Shown: in pieces, positions 38,823-48,852 of the stretch
Layout: each line of letters starts with the position of its first letter
Numbering within the stretch: position 1 is the stretch's first letter
NCBI GenBank assembly: GCA_034521225.1
Contig: JAXHMR010000027.1
Location: 124,001 to 188,000 of the forward strand
Direction of reading: 5' to 3'
DNA: 64,000 nucleotides
From: Woeseia sp034521225
GTDB lineage: Bacteria > Pseudomonadota > Gammaproteobacteria > Steroidobacterales > Woeseiaceae
Notes under the pieces: model-generated
The model's database searches: none
The model's input: the letters and a program-made list of their open reading frames with translations, nothing else
What the model was told of the DNA's origin: nothing
Made by a program: the position numbers and the translations under genes

Positions 38823-41800
38823 GTGCTGATTTCCGATGTGTCGGTCAAGCGGCCGGTATTCGCGGCTGTCATATCACTGATTTTAGTCATTGTCGGCCTG
38901 ATGTCGGTTGCTTCGCTGCCGACGCGGGAATACCCGGACATTCAGCGGCCGATCGTCTCCATTAATACCAGTTATCGCGGCGCCGCATCCGATGTGGTTG
39001 AACGCCGTGTGACGCAGGTTATTGAGGACCAGGTCGCCGGTATATCAGGCATCGAAAAAATCAGTTCCGTCAGCTTTGATGAAAGTTCATCAATAACACT
39101 CGAGTTCTCTGTTGACCGTGATGTGGACGGCGCGGCCAACGACGTGCGCGACAGGGTCTCGCGCGTGCTGGGCAACCTGCCTGACGAGGTCAATCCGCCC
39201 GAAGTGTCGAAACGCGACAGTTCGTCGGCGACGACAATGTGGATCGATCTCTCCAGCGGTTCGCGCACGATCATGGAGCTGACCGACTACGCGGAACGTT
39301 ATCTCGTGGATGCGCTGTCAATCGTCGATGGCGTCGCCTTCGTACGGGTAAGCGGCAGCCGCCGGCCGGCGATGCGCATCTGGATCGACCCGCAGCGGCT
39401 CGCGGCACGCGGATCGACCGTTGCCGATATTGAGGACGCGCTGCGCACCGAAAATGTGCAGATCCCGTCGGGGCGACTCGAATCCAGTGAGCGTGAATTC
39501 ACGCTGCGGACGAACACCGGCTTCACGGGCGAGGACGATTTCCGCAACCTTGTCATTGGCAAGGGCAGCGACGAATACCTGATCCGCCTGGGTGAGGTCG
39601 CGGATGTACAGATGGCGCCCGAGGACGTGCGAACCTATTCGCGCACCAATGGTGCCACCGGCATGAGCCTCGGCATCATACCGCAGGCCAAGGCGAATAT
39701 TCTGCAGGTCAACCGGGATGTCAAGAAGCGCATCGAGGAACTTCGGTCGACGCTGCCGGACGACATCAACTTCGCTGTCAATATTGACCTGTCCGTTTTC
39801 ATCAGTGAATCGCTGAAGGAAGTCGGCAAGGCGCTCGGCGTCGCCCTCCTCCTGGTCCTCATCGTGATCTACGGGTTTATCGGCACTATCAGGGCGACGA
39901 TCATCCCCGCCGTTACTATTCCGATTTCAATTATTGCCTCATTTTCCGTCATGGCGGCCATGGGCTTTTCAATCAACGTCCTGACGCTGCTTGGACTGGT
40001 GCTTGCCATTGGACTCGTGGTGGACGATGCGATTGTCGTGCTCGAGAATATCGTGCGACGAATCGAGAAGGGCGAGCCGGTGCTGCTGGCCGCGACAAAC
40101 GGCAGCCGCGAGATCGGCTTTGCCGTTATCGCGACAACGCTGGTGCTGGTTGCGGTGTTCCTGCCCGTCTCGTTCATGCCCGGCAATATCGGCAGAATCT
40201 TTGCGGAATTCGGCATTTCGCTCGCGGCAGCCGTCGTGTTCTCGAGTCTCGTGGCGCTGACACTGGTGCCGATGCTGTCGTCAAAACTGTTCGCGACAGG
40301 GCTGCACCGCGGCCGCCTGACACATGCAATAGACCGTGTGTTTCAACGTCTGTCAGGCACCTATTCCACGATGCTGCGCCGGGTTATCCGCCACCCTTAC
40401 GTTGTCATTGTCTCGGCCCTGGTGATTTTCGGCGGCAGCCTGACGCTGCTTGGCAAATTGCCGGTCGAGTACATGCCGAGGGAGGACCGCGGCATGGCGC
40501 TGACGATGATTACCGCTCCCGACGGGTCGAGCCTCGATTACACCGCGGCCTACGTTCGCGACATCGAGAAAATCATGATGGAGGACGTCGAGACCGGCGA
40601 TGTATTGCGTATCGGTACCCGCTCAGGAAGTTTCCGTGCTGGCAGCGACGTCAATACGGCAATGATTTTTGCACCGCTCGCGCTGTGGTCGGAACGTGAC
40701 CGGTCGGCCGACGAGATCACGGCGAAATGGAATCGCCGGTTCCAGGACCTGCCGGGCGTGTCCGCGTATTCGTTCGTTCCCGGTAGCTGGAGCATCGGCC
40801 AGAGCAGCCGGCCGCTGCAGGTCGTCCTCGGCGGCACGGACTACGAGCAGCTCGCTGAATGGCGGGACATCATTATCGAGAAAATCGAGGGCATCCCCGG
40901 CCTGTCGAATATCGACTCCGATTACAAGGAGCGCAAACCGAAGATTGACGTCTCGATCAACCGGGATCGTGCGGCTGATCTTGGCGTGTCACTGTCAACG
41001 GTCGGCCGGACGCTTGAAACAATACTGGGATCCCGCGTGGTTACCACGTTCATCGATCGCGGCGAGGAGTACCGCGTCATCCTGCAGGGGCGGGACGAGC
41101 GTCGGCAGACGCCAAGCGATCTCGATTCCATCTATGTCCGCTCAAGCCAGACGTCGCAACTGATTCCGCTTTCGAACCTTGTGACTTTGAATGAAGTAGC
41201 CGGGCCTGTTGACCTGCGGCGGTTTGACCGGATGCGTGCGATCACGATCAGTGCGAGCCTGCAACCGGGTTATTCATTGGGCGCTGCGCTGGACGAAATC
41301 GAAGGGATCATACGATCCGAGTTGCCCGACTCGGCACAGATCAACTATGACGGCGAGTCACGTGACCTGAAGACCTCGGGCAGTTCGCTCTACCTCACTT
41401 TCCTGCTGGCGCTGGTTATCGTCTACCTGGTGCTCGCCGCACAGTTTGAGAGCTTCAAGCATCCCCTCATTATTATGACGACCGTGCCGCTCGCTATTGC
41501 CGGAGCATTAATCGGGCTGACGATCTTCGGGTCATCGATCAACATTTTCAGCCAGATCGGGGCGATCATGCTGATCGGCCTCGCCGCGAAAAACGGCATC
41601 CTGATCGTCGAGTTTGCAAACCAGCTCAGGGATCGCGGCAAGGAATTCCGCGACGCGGTTGTCGAATCTGCCACGGCACGGCTGCGTCCCGTCCTGATGA
41701 CGAGCATGTGTACGGCGTTCGGTGCCATTCCATTGTTAATGGCAACCGGTGCCGGCATGGAGTCCAGGCAGTCGATCGGTGCGGTCGTGTTCTTCGGCGT

Positions 41801-41957
41801 GACGTTTTCAGTCATTCTGACCCTGGTCGTCGTGCCGGCAGTCTATGCGCTGGTCGCAAGAAAGTCACACTCACCAGAGTACATTGCGCAGGTGATCGAC
41901 AAGCTCCGGCGCCAGGAGGCGGATAACGGCTCCGTCCCCGCCGATCAGAAAACCTGA
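38823..41957 (+). CDS. RND efflux transporter permease (AcrB/MexB-like)
   Basis: A 1044-aa proton-driven inner-membrane pump of the hydrophobe/amphiphile family. It has 12 helices with two large periplasmic loops; IGLVVDDAIVVLENIVRR in helix 4 holds the paired Asp residues of the proton relay, and GLAAKNGILIVEFANQ is in the second half. The GTG start at 38823 has GGAG 8 nt upstream. No outer-membrane factor gene follows, so it must share one encoded elsewhere. Confidence 0.95.
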   Translation: MLISDVSVKRPVFAAVISLILVIVGLMSVASLPTREYPDIQRPIVSINTSYRGAASDVVERRVTQVIEDQVAGISGIEKISSVSFDESSSITLEFSVDRDVDGAANDVRDRVSRVLGNLPDEVNPPEVSKRDSSSATTMWIDLSSGSRTIMELTDYAERYLVDALSIVDGVAFVRVSGSRRPAMRIWIDPQRLAARGSTVADIEDALRTENVQIPSGRLESSEREFTLRTNTGFTGEDDFRNLVIGKGSDEYLIRLGEVADVQMAPEDVRTYSRTNGATGMSLGIIPQAKANILQVNRDVKKRIEELRSTLPDDINFAVNIDLSVFISESLKEVGKALGVALLLVLIVIYGFIGTIRATIIPAVTIPISIIASFSVMAAMGFSINVLTLLGLVLAIGLVVDDAIVVLENIVRRIEKGEPVLLAATNGSREIGFAVIATTLVLVAVFLPVSFMPGNIGRIFAEFGISLAAAVVFSSLVALTLVPMLSSKLFATGLHRGRLTHAIDRVFQRLSGTYSTMLRRVIRHPYVVIVSALVIFGGSLTLLGKLPVEYMPREDRGMALTMITAPDGSSLDYTAAYVRDIEKIMMEDVETGDVLRIGTRSGSFRAGSDVNTAMIFAPLALWSERDRSADEITAKWNRRFQDLPGVSAYSFVPGSWSIGQSSRPLQVVLGGTDYEQLAEWRDIIIEKIEGIPGLSNIDSDYKERKPKIDVSINRDRAADLGVSLSTVGRTLETILGSRVVTTFIDRGEEYRVILQGRDERRQTPSDLDSIYVRSSQTSQLIPLSNLVTLNEVAGPVDLRRFDRMRAITISASLQPGYSLGAALDEIEGIIRSELPDSAQINYDGESRDLKTSGSSLYLTFLLALVIVYLVLAAQFESFKHPLIIMTTVPLAIAGALIGLTIFGSSINIFSQIGAIMLIGLAAKNGILIVEFANQLRDRGKEFRDAVVESATARLRPVLMTSMCTAFGAIPLLMATGAGMESRQSIGAVVFFGVTFSVILTLVVVPAVYALVARKSHSPEYIAQVIDKLRRQEADNGSVPADQKT

Positions 41958-42034
41958 TCAGGAGCAAGCGCGCGCAATCTCGTTTCCTCGCGACGGTTCA
42001 TTTTGTGCAGTCCGGCCTGGTCGTATCGCGGCCG

Positions 42035-42345
42035 TCAGCCAACGTAATGTGCATTTATCACGGCAATGGCCAGTCCGATTCCGAGGGCTGGCAGCGTACG
42101 TCGGGTCCAGATGGACAGCAGCCGCCGTCAGCGCCAACGCCAGCAAGTCCGGCGCATTGGCATGCCGCATCATCGCCAGTGCCAGCACAGCGGCCAGCGC
42201 CGATCCCGGCAGGGCGTCGAGCACCCTGCTTGCAGTTGAGTCCGGCCGCATTCGGCTGCCTGAGCAGGTAGCCCGCCAGCCGCTCGGCGCAGGTCACGAC
42301 GGCGACGACGACGATACCAATAAACGTTGAGAACGCATCAGGCAC
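42035..42345 (-). CDS. azlD: AzlD-like branched-chain amino-acid transport subunit (frameshifted)
   Basis: A small membrane protein of about 103 aa, partner of AzlC. A GTG start at 42345 gives PDAFSTFIGIVVVAVVTCAERL; a shift near 42235 gives STASRVLDALPGSALAAVLAL, and another near 42113 gives TRRTLPALGIGLAIAVINAHYVG with a TGA at 42035. Three short frames fit one AzlD protein. The start overlaps the azlC stop by 8 nt. Confidence 0.65.
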
Positions 42346-43067
42346 TGCGCCAGTACTCGCGCACGAGGGTGACCGCCGCGGCCGGCGGCAACACCGGTCA
42401 TCAGCGCGCCGGCCGCGCCGAACCAGTCGCTCGCAACAACGGCGACCACCGCGGAGGCTGCCGGCGCCACGAGTCGGACCTTCGATCCGACCTGGTAGAA
42501 GATACAAAGCAGGATGGCGATAAACAGTGGCCCGCCCAGCTTGAGTCCGCTGATCGTTGCCGGGTCGAGGAGTCCCGGCAACAGCACACCGGCGGCGGTC
42601 CCCAGCATCCAGGCCAGGTACATCGTCGCGCCGCTGCCGGCAAAAAACGCAACGCGGTTGGGCGCGCGCTGGTCGCGAACTGTCAGCACCCAGTTGGCAT
42701 CCGTCAGCAGGAACAGGGTTGCGAACGGGGGCCGTCGACGATTACGTGACAACGTATCGTATAGCGTAATGCCCATCAGGACATGCCGACTGCAGACCAG
42801 TGCGGTCGTTACGGCAATTGCAAGGTACGGGAGCGGCTCGTTCCAGATCTCGAGCACCGCTACCTGGGCAGCACCGGCAAATACCGACGCGCTCATCAGC
42901 AGTGTGTTGACGGCGCCGAAACCGCGTGCCATTGCAAGCACGCCGAACAGAAGGCCGAAGACGAAACCGCCAGCCGCAAGGCCGGCACTTGCCTCGATGC
43001 CCGTCCTGAACGACGGCCAAACCGTCTTGTCAGCCGGGGCCGGCTGCTTCGGTGTGGGTTGCATCAA
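42338..43067 (-). CDS. azlC: AzlC family permease (frameshifted near its end)
   Basis: About 242 aa with five or more helices; AzlCD (YgaZH) exports branched-chain amino acids. Family regions are AGGFVFGLLFGVLA, SVFAGAAQVAVLEIW and LTDANWVLTVRDQ. One extra base near 42382 extends the frame; correcting it gives GVAAAAVTLVREYWRSA and a stop at 42338, coupled to azlD. Tandem ATGs at 43067/43064. Confidence 0.85.
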
Positions 43068-43092
43068 ATTCGTCTGCGCCGCGTGCGCCCAT

Positions 43093-43123
43093 AAAAAAAG
43101 CCGGAGGTTTGACGCCCGGCTTT
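43093..43123 (-). terminator. Intrinsic terminator after rplQ
   Basis: Read leftward, AAAGCCGG and CCGGCTTT pair around an 11-nt loop, with the T-rich tail running to 43093. It lies 25 bp past the rplQ stop and ends the ribosomal block. Confidence 0.88.
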
Positions 43124-43147
43124 AATGTCATATCGTTAGCGAGGCCG

Positions 43148-43549
43148 CTACTTTTCGTCGCTACCCGAGCTGTCGCCGTCAGCGGCCGCCTCGGCCTTTT
43201 CGACCAGCTGCACGATGGCCATCGGCGCGGCATCACCCGCACGCGGTCCCGTTTTCAGGATCCGCAGGTAACCACCGGGGCGCTCCCTGAAACGCGGACC
43301 CAGGTCTGTGAACAACTTGCCAACCACTTCCTTATCGCGCAGGCGGTTGAACGCCAGGCGGCGTTTCGCAACATTGTCTTCGCCGGCCAGTGTAATGAGC
43401 GGCTCGACAACGCGACGCAGCTCTTTCGCTTTCGGCAGAGTGGTTTTGATGGTCTCATGACGCAGCAGCGACGCCGCCATGTTACGGAACATGGCCTTGC
43501 GGTGCGAGTGTTGCGGGCCGAGCCGTCGGCCGGATTTTCTGTGACGCAT
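43148..43549 (-). CDS. rplQ: 50S ribosomal protein L17
   Basis: A 133-aa L17, last gene of the alpha operon. MRHRKSGRRLGPQHSHRKAM and LLRHETIKTTLPKAKELR are invariant features; the C-terminal tail is acidic and variable (AAADGDSSGSDEK). It is 50 bp downstream of rpoA and followed by an intrinsic terminator. Confidence 0.97.
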   Translation of the reverse strand: MRHRKSGRRLGPQHSHRKAMFRNMAASLLRHETIKTTLPKAKELRRVVEPLITLAGEDNVAKRRLAFNRLRDKEVVGKLFTDLGPRFRERPGGYLRILKTGPRAGDAAPMAIVQLVEKAEAAADGDSSGSDEK

Positions 43550-43599
43550 GGGTTTTGCCTTTCAAATTGCGGGTGCCGGAAACCCGGCACCGTGTTCAG

Positions 43600-44601
43600 T
43601 TATATCGCGAGATCGTGCTCGGGGCGCAGGCTCGCAGGCGGCCAGTTTTCCAGCCGCATGCCGAGACCAAGTCCGTGGCTTTCAAGAACTTCCTTGATTT
43701 CCGTGAGCGACTTCTTGCCGAGGTTCGGCGTTCGCAGCAGCTCAACTTCGGTACGCTGCACGAGATCACCAATGTACATGATGTTCTCGGCCTTGAGGCA
43801 ATTGGCCGACCGCACCGTGAGCTCGAGTTCGTCCACCGGACGCAACAGGATCGGATCGACCTGTTCTCCGGCCAATGCGCCGGCGCCTTCTTCCTGGCCC
43901 TGCAGGTCAACAAAGACCGAAAGCTGATCTTTCAGGATGCTGCCCGCCCGGCGGATTGCTTCTTCCGGATCGATCGTACCGTTCGTCTCAATGTCGATGA
44001 TCAGCTTGTCCAGATCCGTGCGCTGTTCGACGCGCGCGGCCTCAACGTCATAGGTCACCCGGTGAACCGGGCTGAATGACGCATCGAGCTGCAGCCGGCC
44101 AATTGGCCCTGTCGCCTCTTCAAATGACGGACGCTGCGTGGCCGGACGGTAGCCGCGGCCACGTTCGACCTTCAGCACCATGTTCAGCTCACCGGACTTG
44201 TTCAGCGTTGCAATGACGATGCCGGGATTCATAATCTCGACATCGTGATCCAGCTGAATATCCGCACCGGTAACCGTCCCGGGGCCCTTTTTCGACACCC
44301 GCAACTCGGCTGAATCGCGGTTGTGCATGCGCACGGCAACCTGTTTCAGGTTCAGCAGGATATCAACAACATCCTCCTGCACACCCTCAATGCTGGTGTA
44401 CTCGTGGAGCACGCCCTCAATTTCCGCCTCAACAATTGCCGCTCCCGGCATTGAAGAAAGCAGAATTCGACGTAGCGCATTGCCAAGCGTGTGGCCGTAG
44501 CCGCGTTCAAACGGCTCGATCGTCACTTTGGCATGCAAATCATTGACCGGCGCAACTTTAACGACACGCGGTTTCAGAAATTCGTTTACAGATCCCTGCA
44601 T
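43600..44601 (-). CDS. rpoA: RNA polymerase subunit alpha
   Basis: A 333-aa alpha subunit. The N-terminal assembly domain includes GYGHTLGNALRRILLSSMPG; the C-terminal domain, which binds UP elements and activators, has VRSANCLKAENIMYIGDLVQRTE and LGKKSLTEIKEVLESHGL. It is intact, unlike several neighbours. It lies between rpsD and rplQ. Confidence 0.98.
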   Translation of the reverse strand: MQGSVNEFLKPRVVKVAPVNDLHAKVTIEPFERGYGHTLGNALRRILLSSMPGAAIVEAEIEGVLHEYTSIEGVQEDVVDILLNLKQVAVRMHNRDSAELRVSKKGPGTVTGADIQLDHDVEIMNPGIVIATLNKSGELNMVLKVERGRGYRPATQRPSFEEATGPIGRLQLDASFSPVHRVTYDVEAARVEQRTDLDKLIIDIETNGTIDPEEAIRRAGSILKDQLSVFVDLQGQEEGAGALAGEQVDPILLRPVDELELTVRSANCLKAENIMYIGDLVQRTEVELLRTPNLGKKSLTEIKEVLESHGLGLGMRLENWPPASLRPEHDLAI

Positions 44602-44618
44602 GGGTAAAACCCTGCTGA

Positions 44619-45239
44619 CTATTTCGAGTACAGCTCGACGACCAGGTTTTCGTTGATGTCCGGCAGTATGTCTTCCCTGTCCGGCAACGACTTCAGAACA
44701 CCCGTCATCTTCTTCGCATCAACTTCCACCCAATCGGGCAGTCCCACCTGGCTTGCAACTTCCAGCGCACTTTGAATGCGAAGCTGTTTTTTCGCTTTCT
44801 CGCGGATACCAATATTGTCCCCGGCACTGAGCTGGAGTGACGGGATATTGGCTACCTGGCCATTGACCTCAATTCCCTTGTGGCTGACAAGCTGCCGGGC
44901 TTCAGCACGCGTGGACGCAAAGCCCATGCGGTAGACAACATTATCCAGTCGTCCTTCCAGGAGGCGCAGCAGGTTTTCACCCGTCGAGCCTTTCAGCTGG
45001 GCGGCCTTCTTGTAGTAATTACTGAACTGGCGCTCAAGCACCCCGTACATGCGGCGCAGTTTCTGCTTCTCGCGGAGCTGCATGCCGTAGTCGGACAACC
45101 GAGGGCGGCGCTGTGGCGCACCACCGGGAGGAACTTCCAGCTTGCACTTCGATTCGAGCGGGCGCAGCCCACTCTTCAGAAACAGGTCCGTACCTTCACG
45201 GCGGGACAGTTTACACTTTGGTCCAAGATATCTTGCCAT
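44619..45239 (-). CDS. rpsD: 30S ribosomal protein S4
   Basis: A 206-aa S4 of the zinc-free type. MARYLGPKCKLSRREGTDLFL opens the protein (20-residue core shown in part), and the S4 RNA-binding domain is RLDNVVYRMGFASTRAEARQ. In E. coli S4 represses the alpha operon by binding near rpsM; here that leader region holds frameshifts and no pseudoknot was tested. Confidence 0.97.
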   Translation of the reverse strand: MARYLGPKCKLSRREGTDLFLKSGLRPLESKCKLEVPPGGAPQRRPRLSDYGMQLREKQKLRRMYGVLERQFSNYYKKAAQLKGSTGENLLRLLEGRLDNVVYRMGFASTRAEARQLVSHKGIEVNGQVANIPSLQLSAGDNIGIREKAKKQLRIQSALEVASQVGLPDWVEVDAKKMTGVLKSLPDREDILPDINENLVVELYSK

Positions 45240-45251
45240 TGACTCTAGCCT

Positions 45252-45635
45252 CTAAACGCGGCGTTTTTTCGGCGGGCGACAGCCGTTGTGAGGGATAGGC
45301 GTTACGTCCTCGATGTGCTGAATCTTAAAGCCCAGCGCATTCAAAGCGCGCACTGCTGATTCACGACCGGGGCCCGGCCCGCGCACACGTACATCGACGT
45401 TCTTGACGCCAAATTCCAGTGCCGCGCGACCTGCCTTTTCGGAAGCAACCTGCGCCGCAAACGGCGTTGATTTACGTGAACCACGGAAACCACAGCCACC
45501 AGCCGTCGCCCAGGACAATGAATTGCCCTGACGGTCCGTGATCGTGATGATCGTGTTGTTGAAGGACGCATGGATGTGCGCAATTGCGTCCACCACATGT
45601 TTCTTGACCTTCTTCCGTTTCGCTGCTTCAGCCAT
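45252..45635 (-). CDS. rpsK: 30S ribosomal protein S11
   Basis: A 127-aa S11 located on the small-subunit platform. AHIHASFNNTIITITDRQGN and the C-terminal NGCRPPKKRRV are characteristic. It lies 12 bp upstream of rpsD. A 95-bp spacer with REP-like hairpins separates it from rpsM, which is longer than usual. Confidence 0.97.
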   Translation of the reverse strand: MAEAAKRKKVKKHVVDAIAHIHASFNNTIITITDRQGNSLSWATAGGCGFRGSRKSTPFAAQVASEKAGRAALEFGVKNVDVRVRGPGPGRESAVRALNALGFKIQHIEDVTPIPHNGCRPPKKRRV

Positions 45636-45652
45636 CTAATTTGCCTGTATTC

Positions 45653-45713
45653 GTAGGTGCGGCTTTACGCCGCGGTTCCTTGCCTGGTCTGTGGGAGCGG
45701 CATTTAGCCGCAA
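45653..45713. repeat. REP-like doublet in the rpsM-rpsK gap
   Basis: Two same-orientation copies, gtaggtgcggctttacgcc (45653-) and gtgggagcggcatttagcc (45691-), each can fold into a GCGGC/GCCGC hairpin. They resemble the Pseudomonas/Xanthomonas REP consensus gtaggagcggcttcagccg. Confidence 0.75.
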
Positions 45714-45730
45714 CCCTCTGTTTCCTGCCC

Positions 45731-46091
45731 TTATCGCTTGATCGGTCGCCGCGGTCCCTTCCGGGTACGCGCATTGGTCCGCGTGCGCTGGCCGCGTAAC
45801 GGCAGCCCGCGCCGGTGGCGTAGACTGCCCGGTAGCAGCCCAGATCCATCAATCGCTTGATGTTCATGGATACTTCACGCCGCAGATCGCCCTCGACCAC
45901 CAGCTTCGCAACAGCGTTACGGATGTTCGCCACTTCCGGCTCCGCCAGGTCCTTGACCTGCGTGTCCGGAGCGACGCCGGCGACGCTGCAGATATGCTGC
46001 GCGCGTGTCCGTCCAATACCGTAAATCGACGTCAGTGCAATCGACGACGTGCTTGTTTAACGGAAATATTTATGCCTGCTATTCGAGCCAC
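45731..46091 (-). CDS. rpsM: 30S ribosomal protein S13 (frameshifted)
   Basis: About 119 aa when three indels are corrected. The GTG at 46091 gives ARIAGINISV; extra bases near 46057 and 46043 precede IALTSIYGIGRTRAQHICSV; a missing G near 45828 separates MDLGCYR from RHRRGLPLRGQRTRTNART. Corrected stop TAA at 45731 gives the normal C-terminus KGPRRPIKR. S13 contacts the A-site finger of 23S rRNA. Read without correction, only an internal 101-aa frame would be seen. Confidence 0.85.
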
Positions 46092-46107
46092 TTGAGATAC
46101 CTTTGAA

Positions 46108-46224
46108 TTAGCCCTGACGCTGCTTGTGCCGCGCGTCAGTTGTGCAAATCACGCGCACAACGCCGCTGCGACGAATAATCTTGCAGTTTCTGCACATTTT
46201 CCTGACCGATGCTCTGACTTTCAT
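46108..46224 (-). CDS. rpmJ: 50S ribosomal protein L36
   Basis: A 38-aa L36: MKVRASVRKMCRNCKIIRR, with Cys11, Cys14, Cys27 and His33 forming a zinc site, so it is the C-plus form. ATG 46224, TAA 46108. It lies between secY and rpsM as in other gammaproteobacteria. Confidence 0.93.
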   Translation of the reverse strand: MKVRASVRKMCRNCKIIRRSGVVRVICTTDARHKQRQG

Positions 46225-46251
46225 GAGCGTTCTCCGAATACCGCCGACGAA

Positions 46252-47614
46252 TCAGCGAACCTGGCCGCTGCGACCGTAATTGCGCAGGTTGGCCTTCTGC
46301 ATCATGCCTTCATACTGATCGACTCATTGCATGAGCCTGCAGCTGGGACATGAAATCGATACTGACGACGACCAGAATCAGCAATGACGTGCCGCCGAAG
46401 TTGAACGGGATGCTCGGGTAGAACATCCGGAATATTTCCGGCAGCAGGCAGACGCCGGCGATGTAGATTGCGCCCCAGAAAGTCAGCCGTGTCAGTACCC
46501 TGTCGATGTACTCCGCTGTCTGTGCGCCCGGACGGATGCCCGGCACGAACGCTCCCGATCGCTTCAGGTTGTCTGCCGTGTCTTTCGAGTTGAAGACCAG
46601 CGCTGTGTAGAAGAAACAGAAGAAGACGATCATCGCGCCATACAGCAGCACATAGATCGGCTGCCCGGGCCCAAGGTTGGCGCCCAGGGTCTGCAGACCG
46701 CGCTGAACAACGTTCGGATTGGTCGCCTGGCCGAAAAACTGCGCGATCGTCGCCGGAAATAGCAGGATACTGGAGGCGAAGATCGGCGGAATGACGCCCG
46801 ACATGTTGATCTTGAACGGCAGGTGCGTGCTCTGCGCCGCATACATCTTGCGGCCCTGCTGCCGCCGCGCATAATTGACGGTGATGCGGCGCTGCGCACG
46901 CTCCATGAAGACGACGAATACCGTTACGGCAATACCGCCAATCAACAGCAGAATCGCCGTTGCCGACGACATTTCACCGGTGCGAACCAGCTCCGCCGTA
47001 CCGGCGACAGCCGCTGGAAGGCCGGCCACGATACCAGCCAGAATGATCATCGAAATACCATTGCCGATGCCGCGCTCGGTAATCTGTTCACCGAGCCACA
47101 TCAGGAACATCGTGCCCGTTACCAGCGTAATACATGCGGTGACCAGGAACGCCGTACCCGGATTGACGACAACGCCCGGCTGGCTCTGCAGCCAGCTCGC
47201 GGCTGCAACGGACTGGAACAGCGAAAGGCCTACCGTGCCGTAACGGGTGTACTGCGTAATCTTGCGACGGCCGGCCTCGCCTTCCTTGCGCAGCTGCTGC
47301 AGTGTCGGGACGATCATGCTGGCCATCTGCATGATAATCGACGCAGAAATGTAGGGCATGATGCCGAGCGCGAAAATACCGAAGCGCGATAGCGCACCAC
47401 CGGAGAACATGTTGAACAGCGCCAGCATGTTGCCGGCCTGCTGGTCAAAGAATGACGCAAGGGCAGCCGGATCCACGCCCGGGACCGGAATGAACGTACC
47501 AATACGGAACACGATCAGCGCGCCCACGAGAAACGCCAGGCGAACTTTCAGTTCGCCCAGTTTTCCCGCTGACTTCGCGAGATCCGCCGGATTATTGGAT
47601 GGCTTTTTGGCCAT
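46252..47614 (-). CDS. secY: Preprotein translocase subunit SecY (frameshifted near its end)
   Basis: The channel subunit of the Sec translocon, 453 aa with ten membrane helices. ATG 47614 (MAKKPSNNPADLAKSAGKL) is preferred; 47677 would add 21 unrelated residues. The plug and pore region is GIMPYISASIIMQM. One extra base near 46320 creates an early stop after AHAMSRSV; corrected, the family tail MSHQYEGMMQKANLRNYG runs to a TGA at 46252. Confidence 0.93.
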
Positions 47615-47630
47615 GTTCCTTCCTGTACCC

Positions 47631-48066
47631 CTAGTCTTCGATGCTGCCGCCGGCGGCTTCGATAGCCGCGCGCGCACCCTTCGTTACTTTCAGGCCCTTG
47701 ATCTTGACAGCCTTCTCAAGCTTGCCCGACAAGATGACCTTGACCTTGCTGACCTGTGCCGGCACAAGGTGCAGCTTCTTCAACCGCTCGATGTCGACTG
47801 ACATCGTCCCCGGCAAGCGCCAGCTCGTGGAGCCTGAGCTCCGCCGAATCGCGTGCCATCGGCGAACGAAAGCCGACCTTCGGCAAACGGCGCTGCAGCG
47901 GCATCTGGCCGCCCTCGAAACCGACTTTTGTGTAGCCGCCCGAACGCGCATGCTGGCCTTTCTGGCCGCGGCCGCAGGTCTTGCCCTGGCCGGCGGAATG
48001 TCCGCGGCCGACGCGCTTGCCTGCGGGCTTTGAGCCCTTGCCCGGCGATATCTCATTCAGACGCAT
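47631..48066 (-). CDS. rplO: 50S ribosomal protein L15 (frameshifted)
   Basis: About 144 aa. The first frame has MRLNEISPGKGSKPAGKRVG, GRGQKGQHARSGG and GFEGGQMPLQRRLPK; one extra base near 47800 leads to VDIERLKKLHLVPAQVSKVK and the C-terminal KGARAAIEAAGGSIED. Lies between rpmD and secY in the spc operon. Confidence 0.93.
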
Positions 48067-48067
48067 G

Positions 48068-48256
48068 TCAAACTTCCTCTACCGACACGAGGTACGAAAC
48101 CTTGTTGATCATTCCGCGAATCTCAGGCGTGTCGTCCAGCGTTACGCTGTGACGGATCTTGCGCAGACCGAGACCTGTGATACATGCACGGTGACTCTTC
48201 AGCCGGCCATACCGGCTCTTGGTGAGCGTCACTTTCAACTGTTTTGGCTTCGCCAT
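48068..48256 (-). CDS. rpmD: 50S ribosomal protein L30
   Basis: A 62-aa L30: LKVTLTKSRYGRLKSHRACI then LGLRKIRHSVTLDDTPEIRG. The length is standard. The stop is 1 bp upstream of the rplO start. Confidence 0.96.
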   Translation of the reverse strand: MAKPKQLKVTLTKSRYGRLKSHRACITGLGLRKIRHSVTLDDTPEIRGMINKVSYLVSVEEV

Positions 48257-48300
48257 CGTTCTTTATCCGTTACCGAGTCAATTCATCCCGCCTGACAATA

Positions 48301-48807
48301 TCAGGCCAGAATCTCTTTAATTTTCTTGCCACGTTTAGCCGCGATTGCGCGCGGCGAATGTATGTCTGTCAGCGCCCCGATCGTTGCGCGCACGACATTG
48401 ATCGGATTGCGTGAACCGTAGCTCTTCGCCAGCACGTTCCTGACGCCGGCACATTCGAACACCGCACGCATCGCGCCACCCGCAATCACACCGGTACCTT
48501 CCGAGGCCGGCTGCATATAGACGCGCGTCGCACCGTGGCGGCCCTTGATCGCGTACTGCAGCGTTTCATTCGTCAGGTGCACCTTCACCAGGTTTTTCCT
48601 GGCAGCCTGCATCGCCTTCTGGATCGCAATCGGCACTTCACGTGCCTTGCCGTAGCCGAATCCAACCCGTCCGTTGCCATCGCCCACCACGGTCAGCGCG
48701 GTAAATCCGAACTGACGGCCGCCTTTTACGACCTTGGCGACACGGTTGACGGTAACCAGCTTTTCCTGGAGGTCGTCGGTGCTCTGTGATTGATCGTTTC
48801 TTGCCAT
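48301..48807 (-). CDS. rpsE: 30S ribosomal protein S5
   Basis: A 168-aa S5 with double-stranded RNA-binding-like N-terminal domain (LVTVNRVAKVVKGGRQFGFT) and the GGAMRAVFECAGVRNVLAKS core. The GKAREVP loop near residue 65 is standard, with no substitution known to cause spectinomycin resistance obvious by eye. Confidence 0.97.
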   Translation of the reverse strand: MARNDQSQSTDDLQEKLVTVNRVAKVVKGGRQFGFTALTVVGDGNGRVGFGYGKAREVPIAIQKAMQAARKNLVKVHLTNETLQYAIKGRHGATRVYMQPASEGTGVIAGGAMRAVFECAGVRNVLAKSYGSRNPINVVRATIGALTDIHSPRAIAAKRGKKIKEILA

Positions 48808-48852
48808 AGTGATGTCCCGGCTACGCTTTTGCGCTTGCCAACAATCCTTAAC

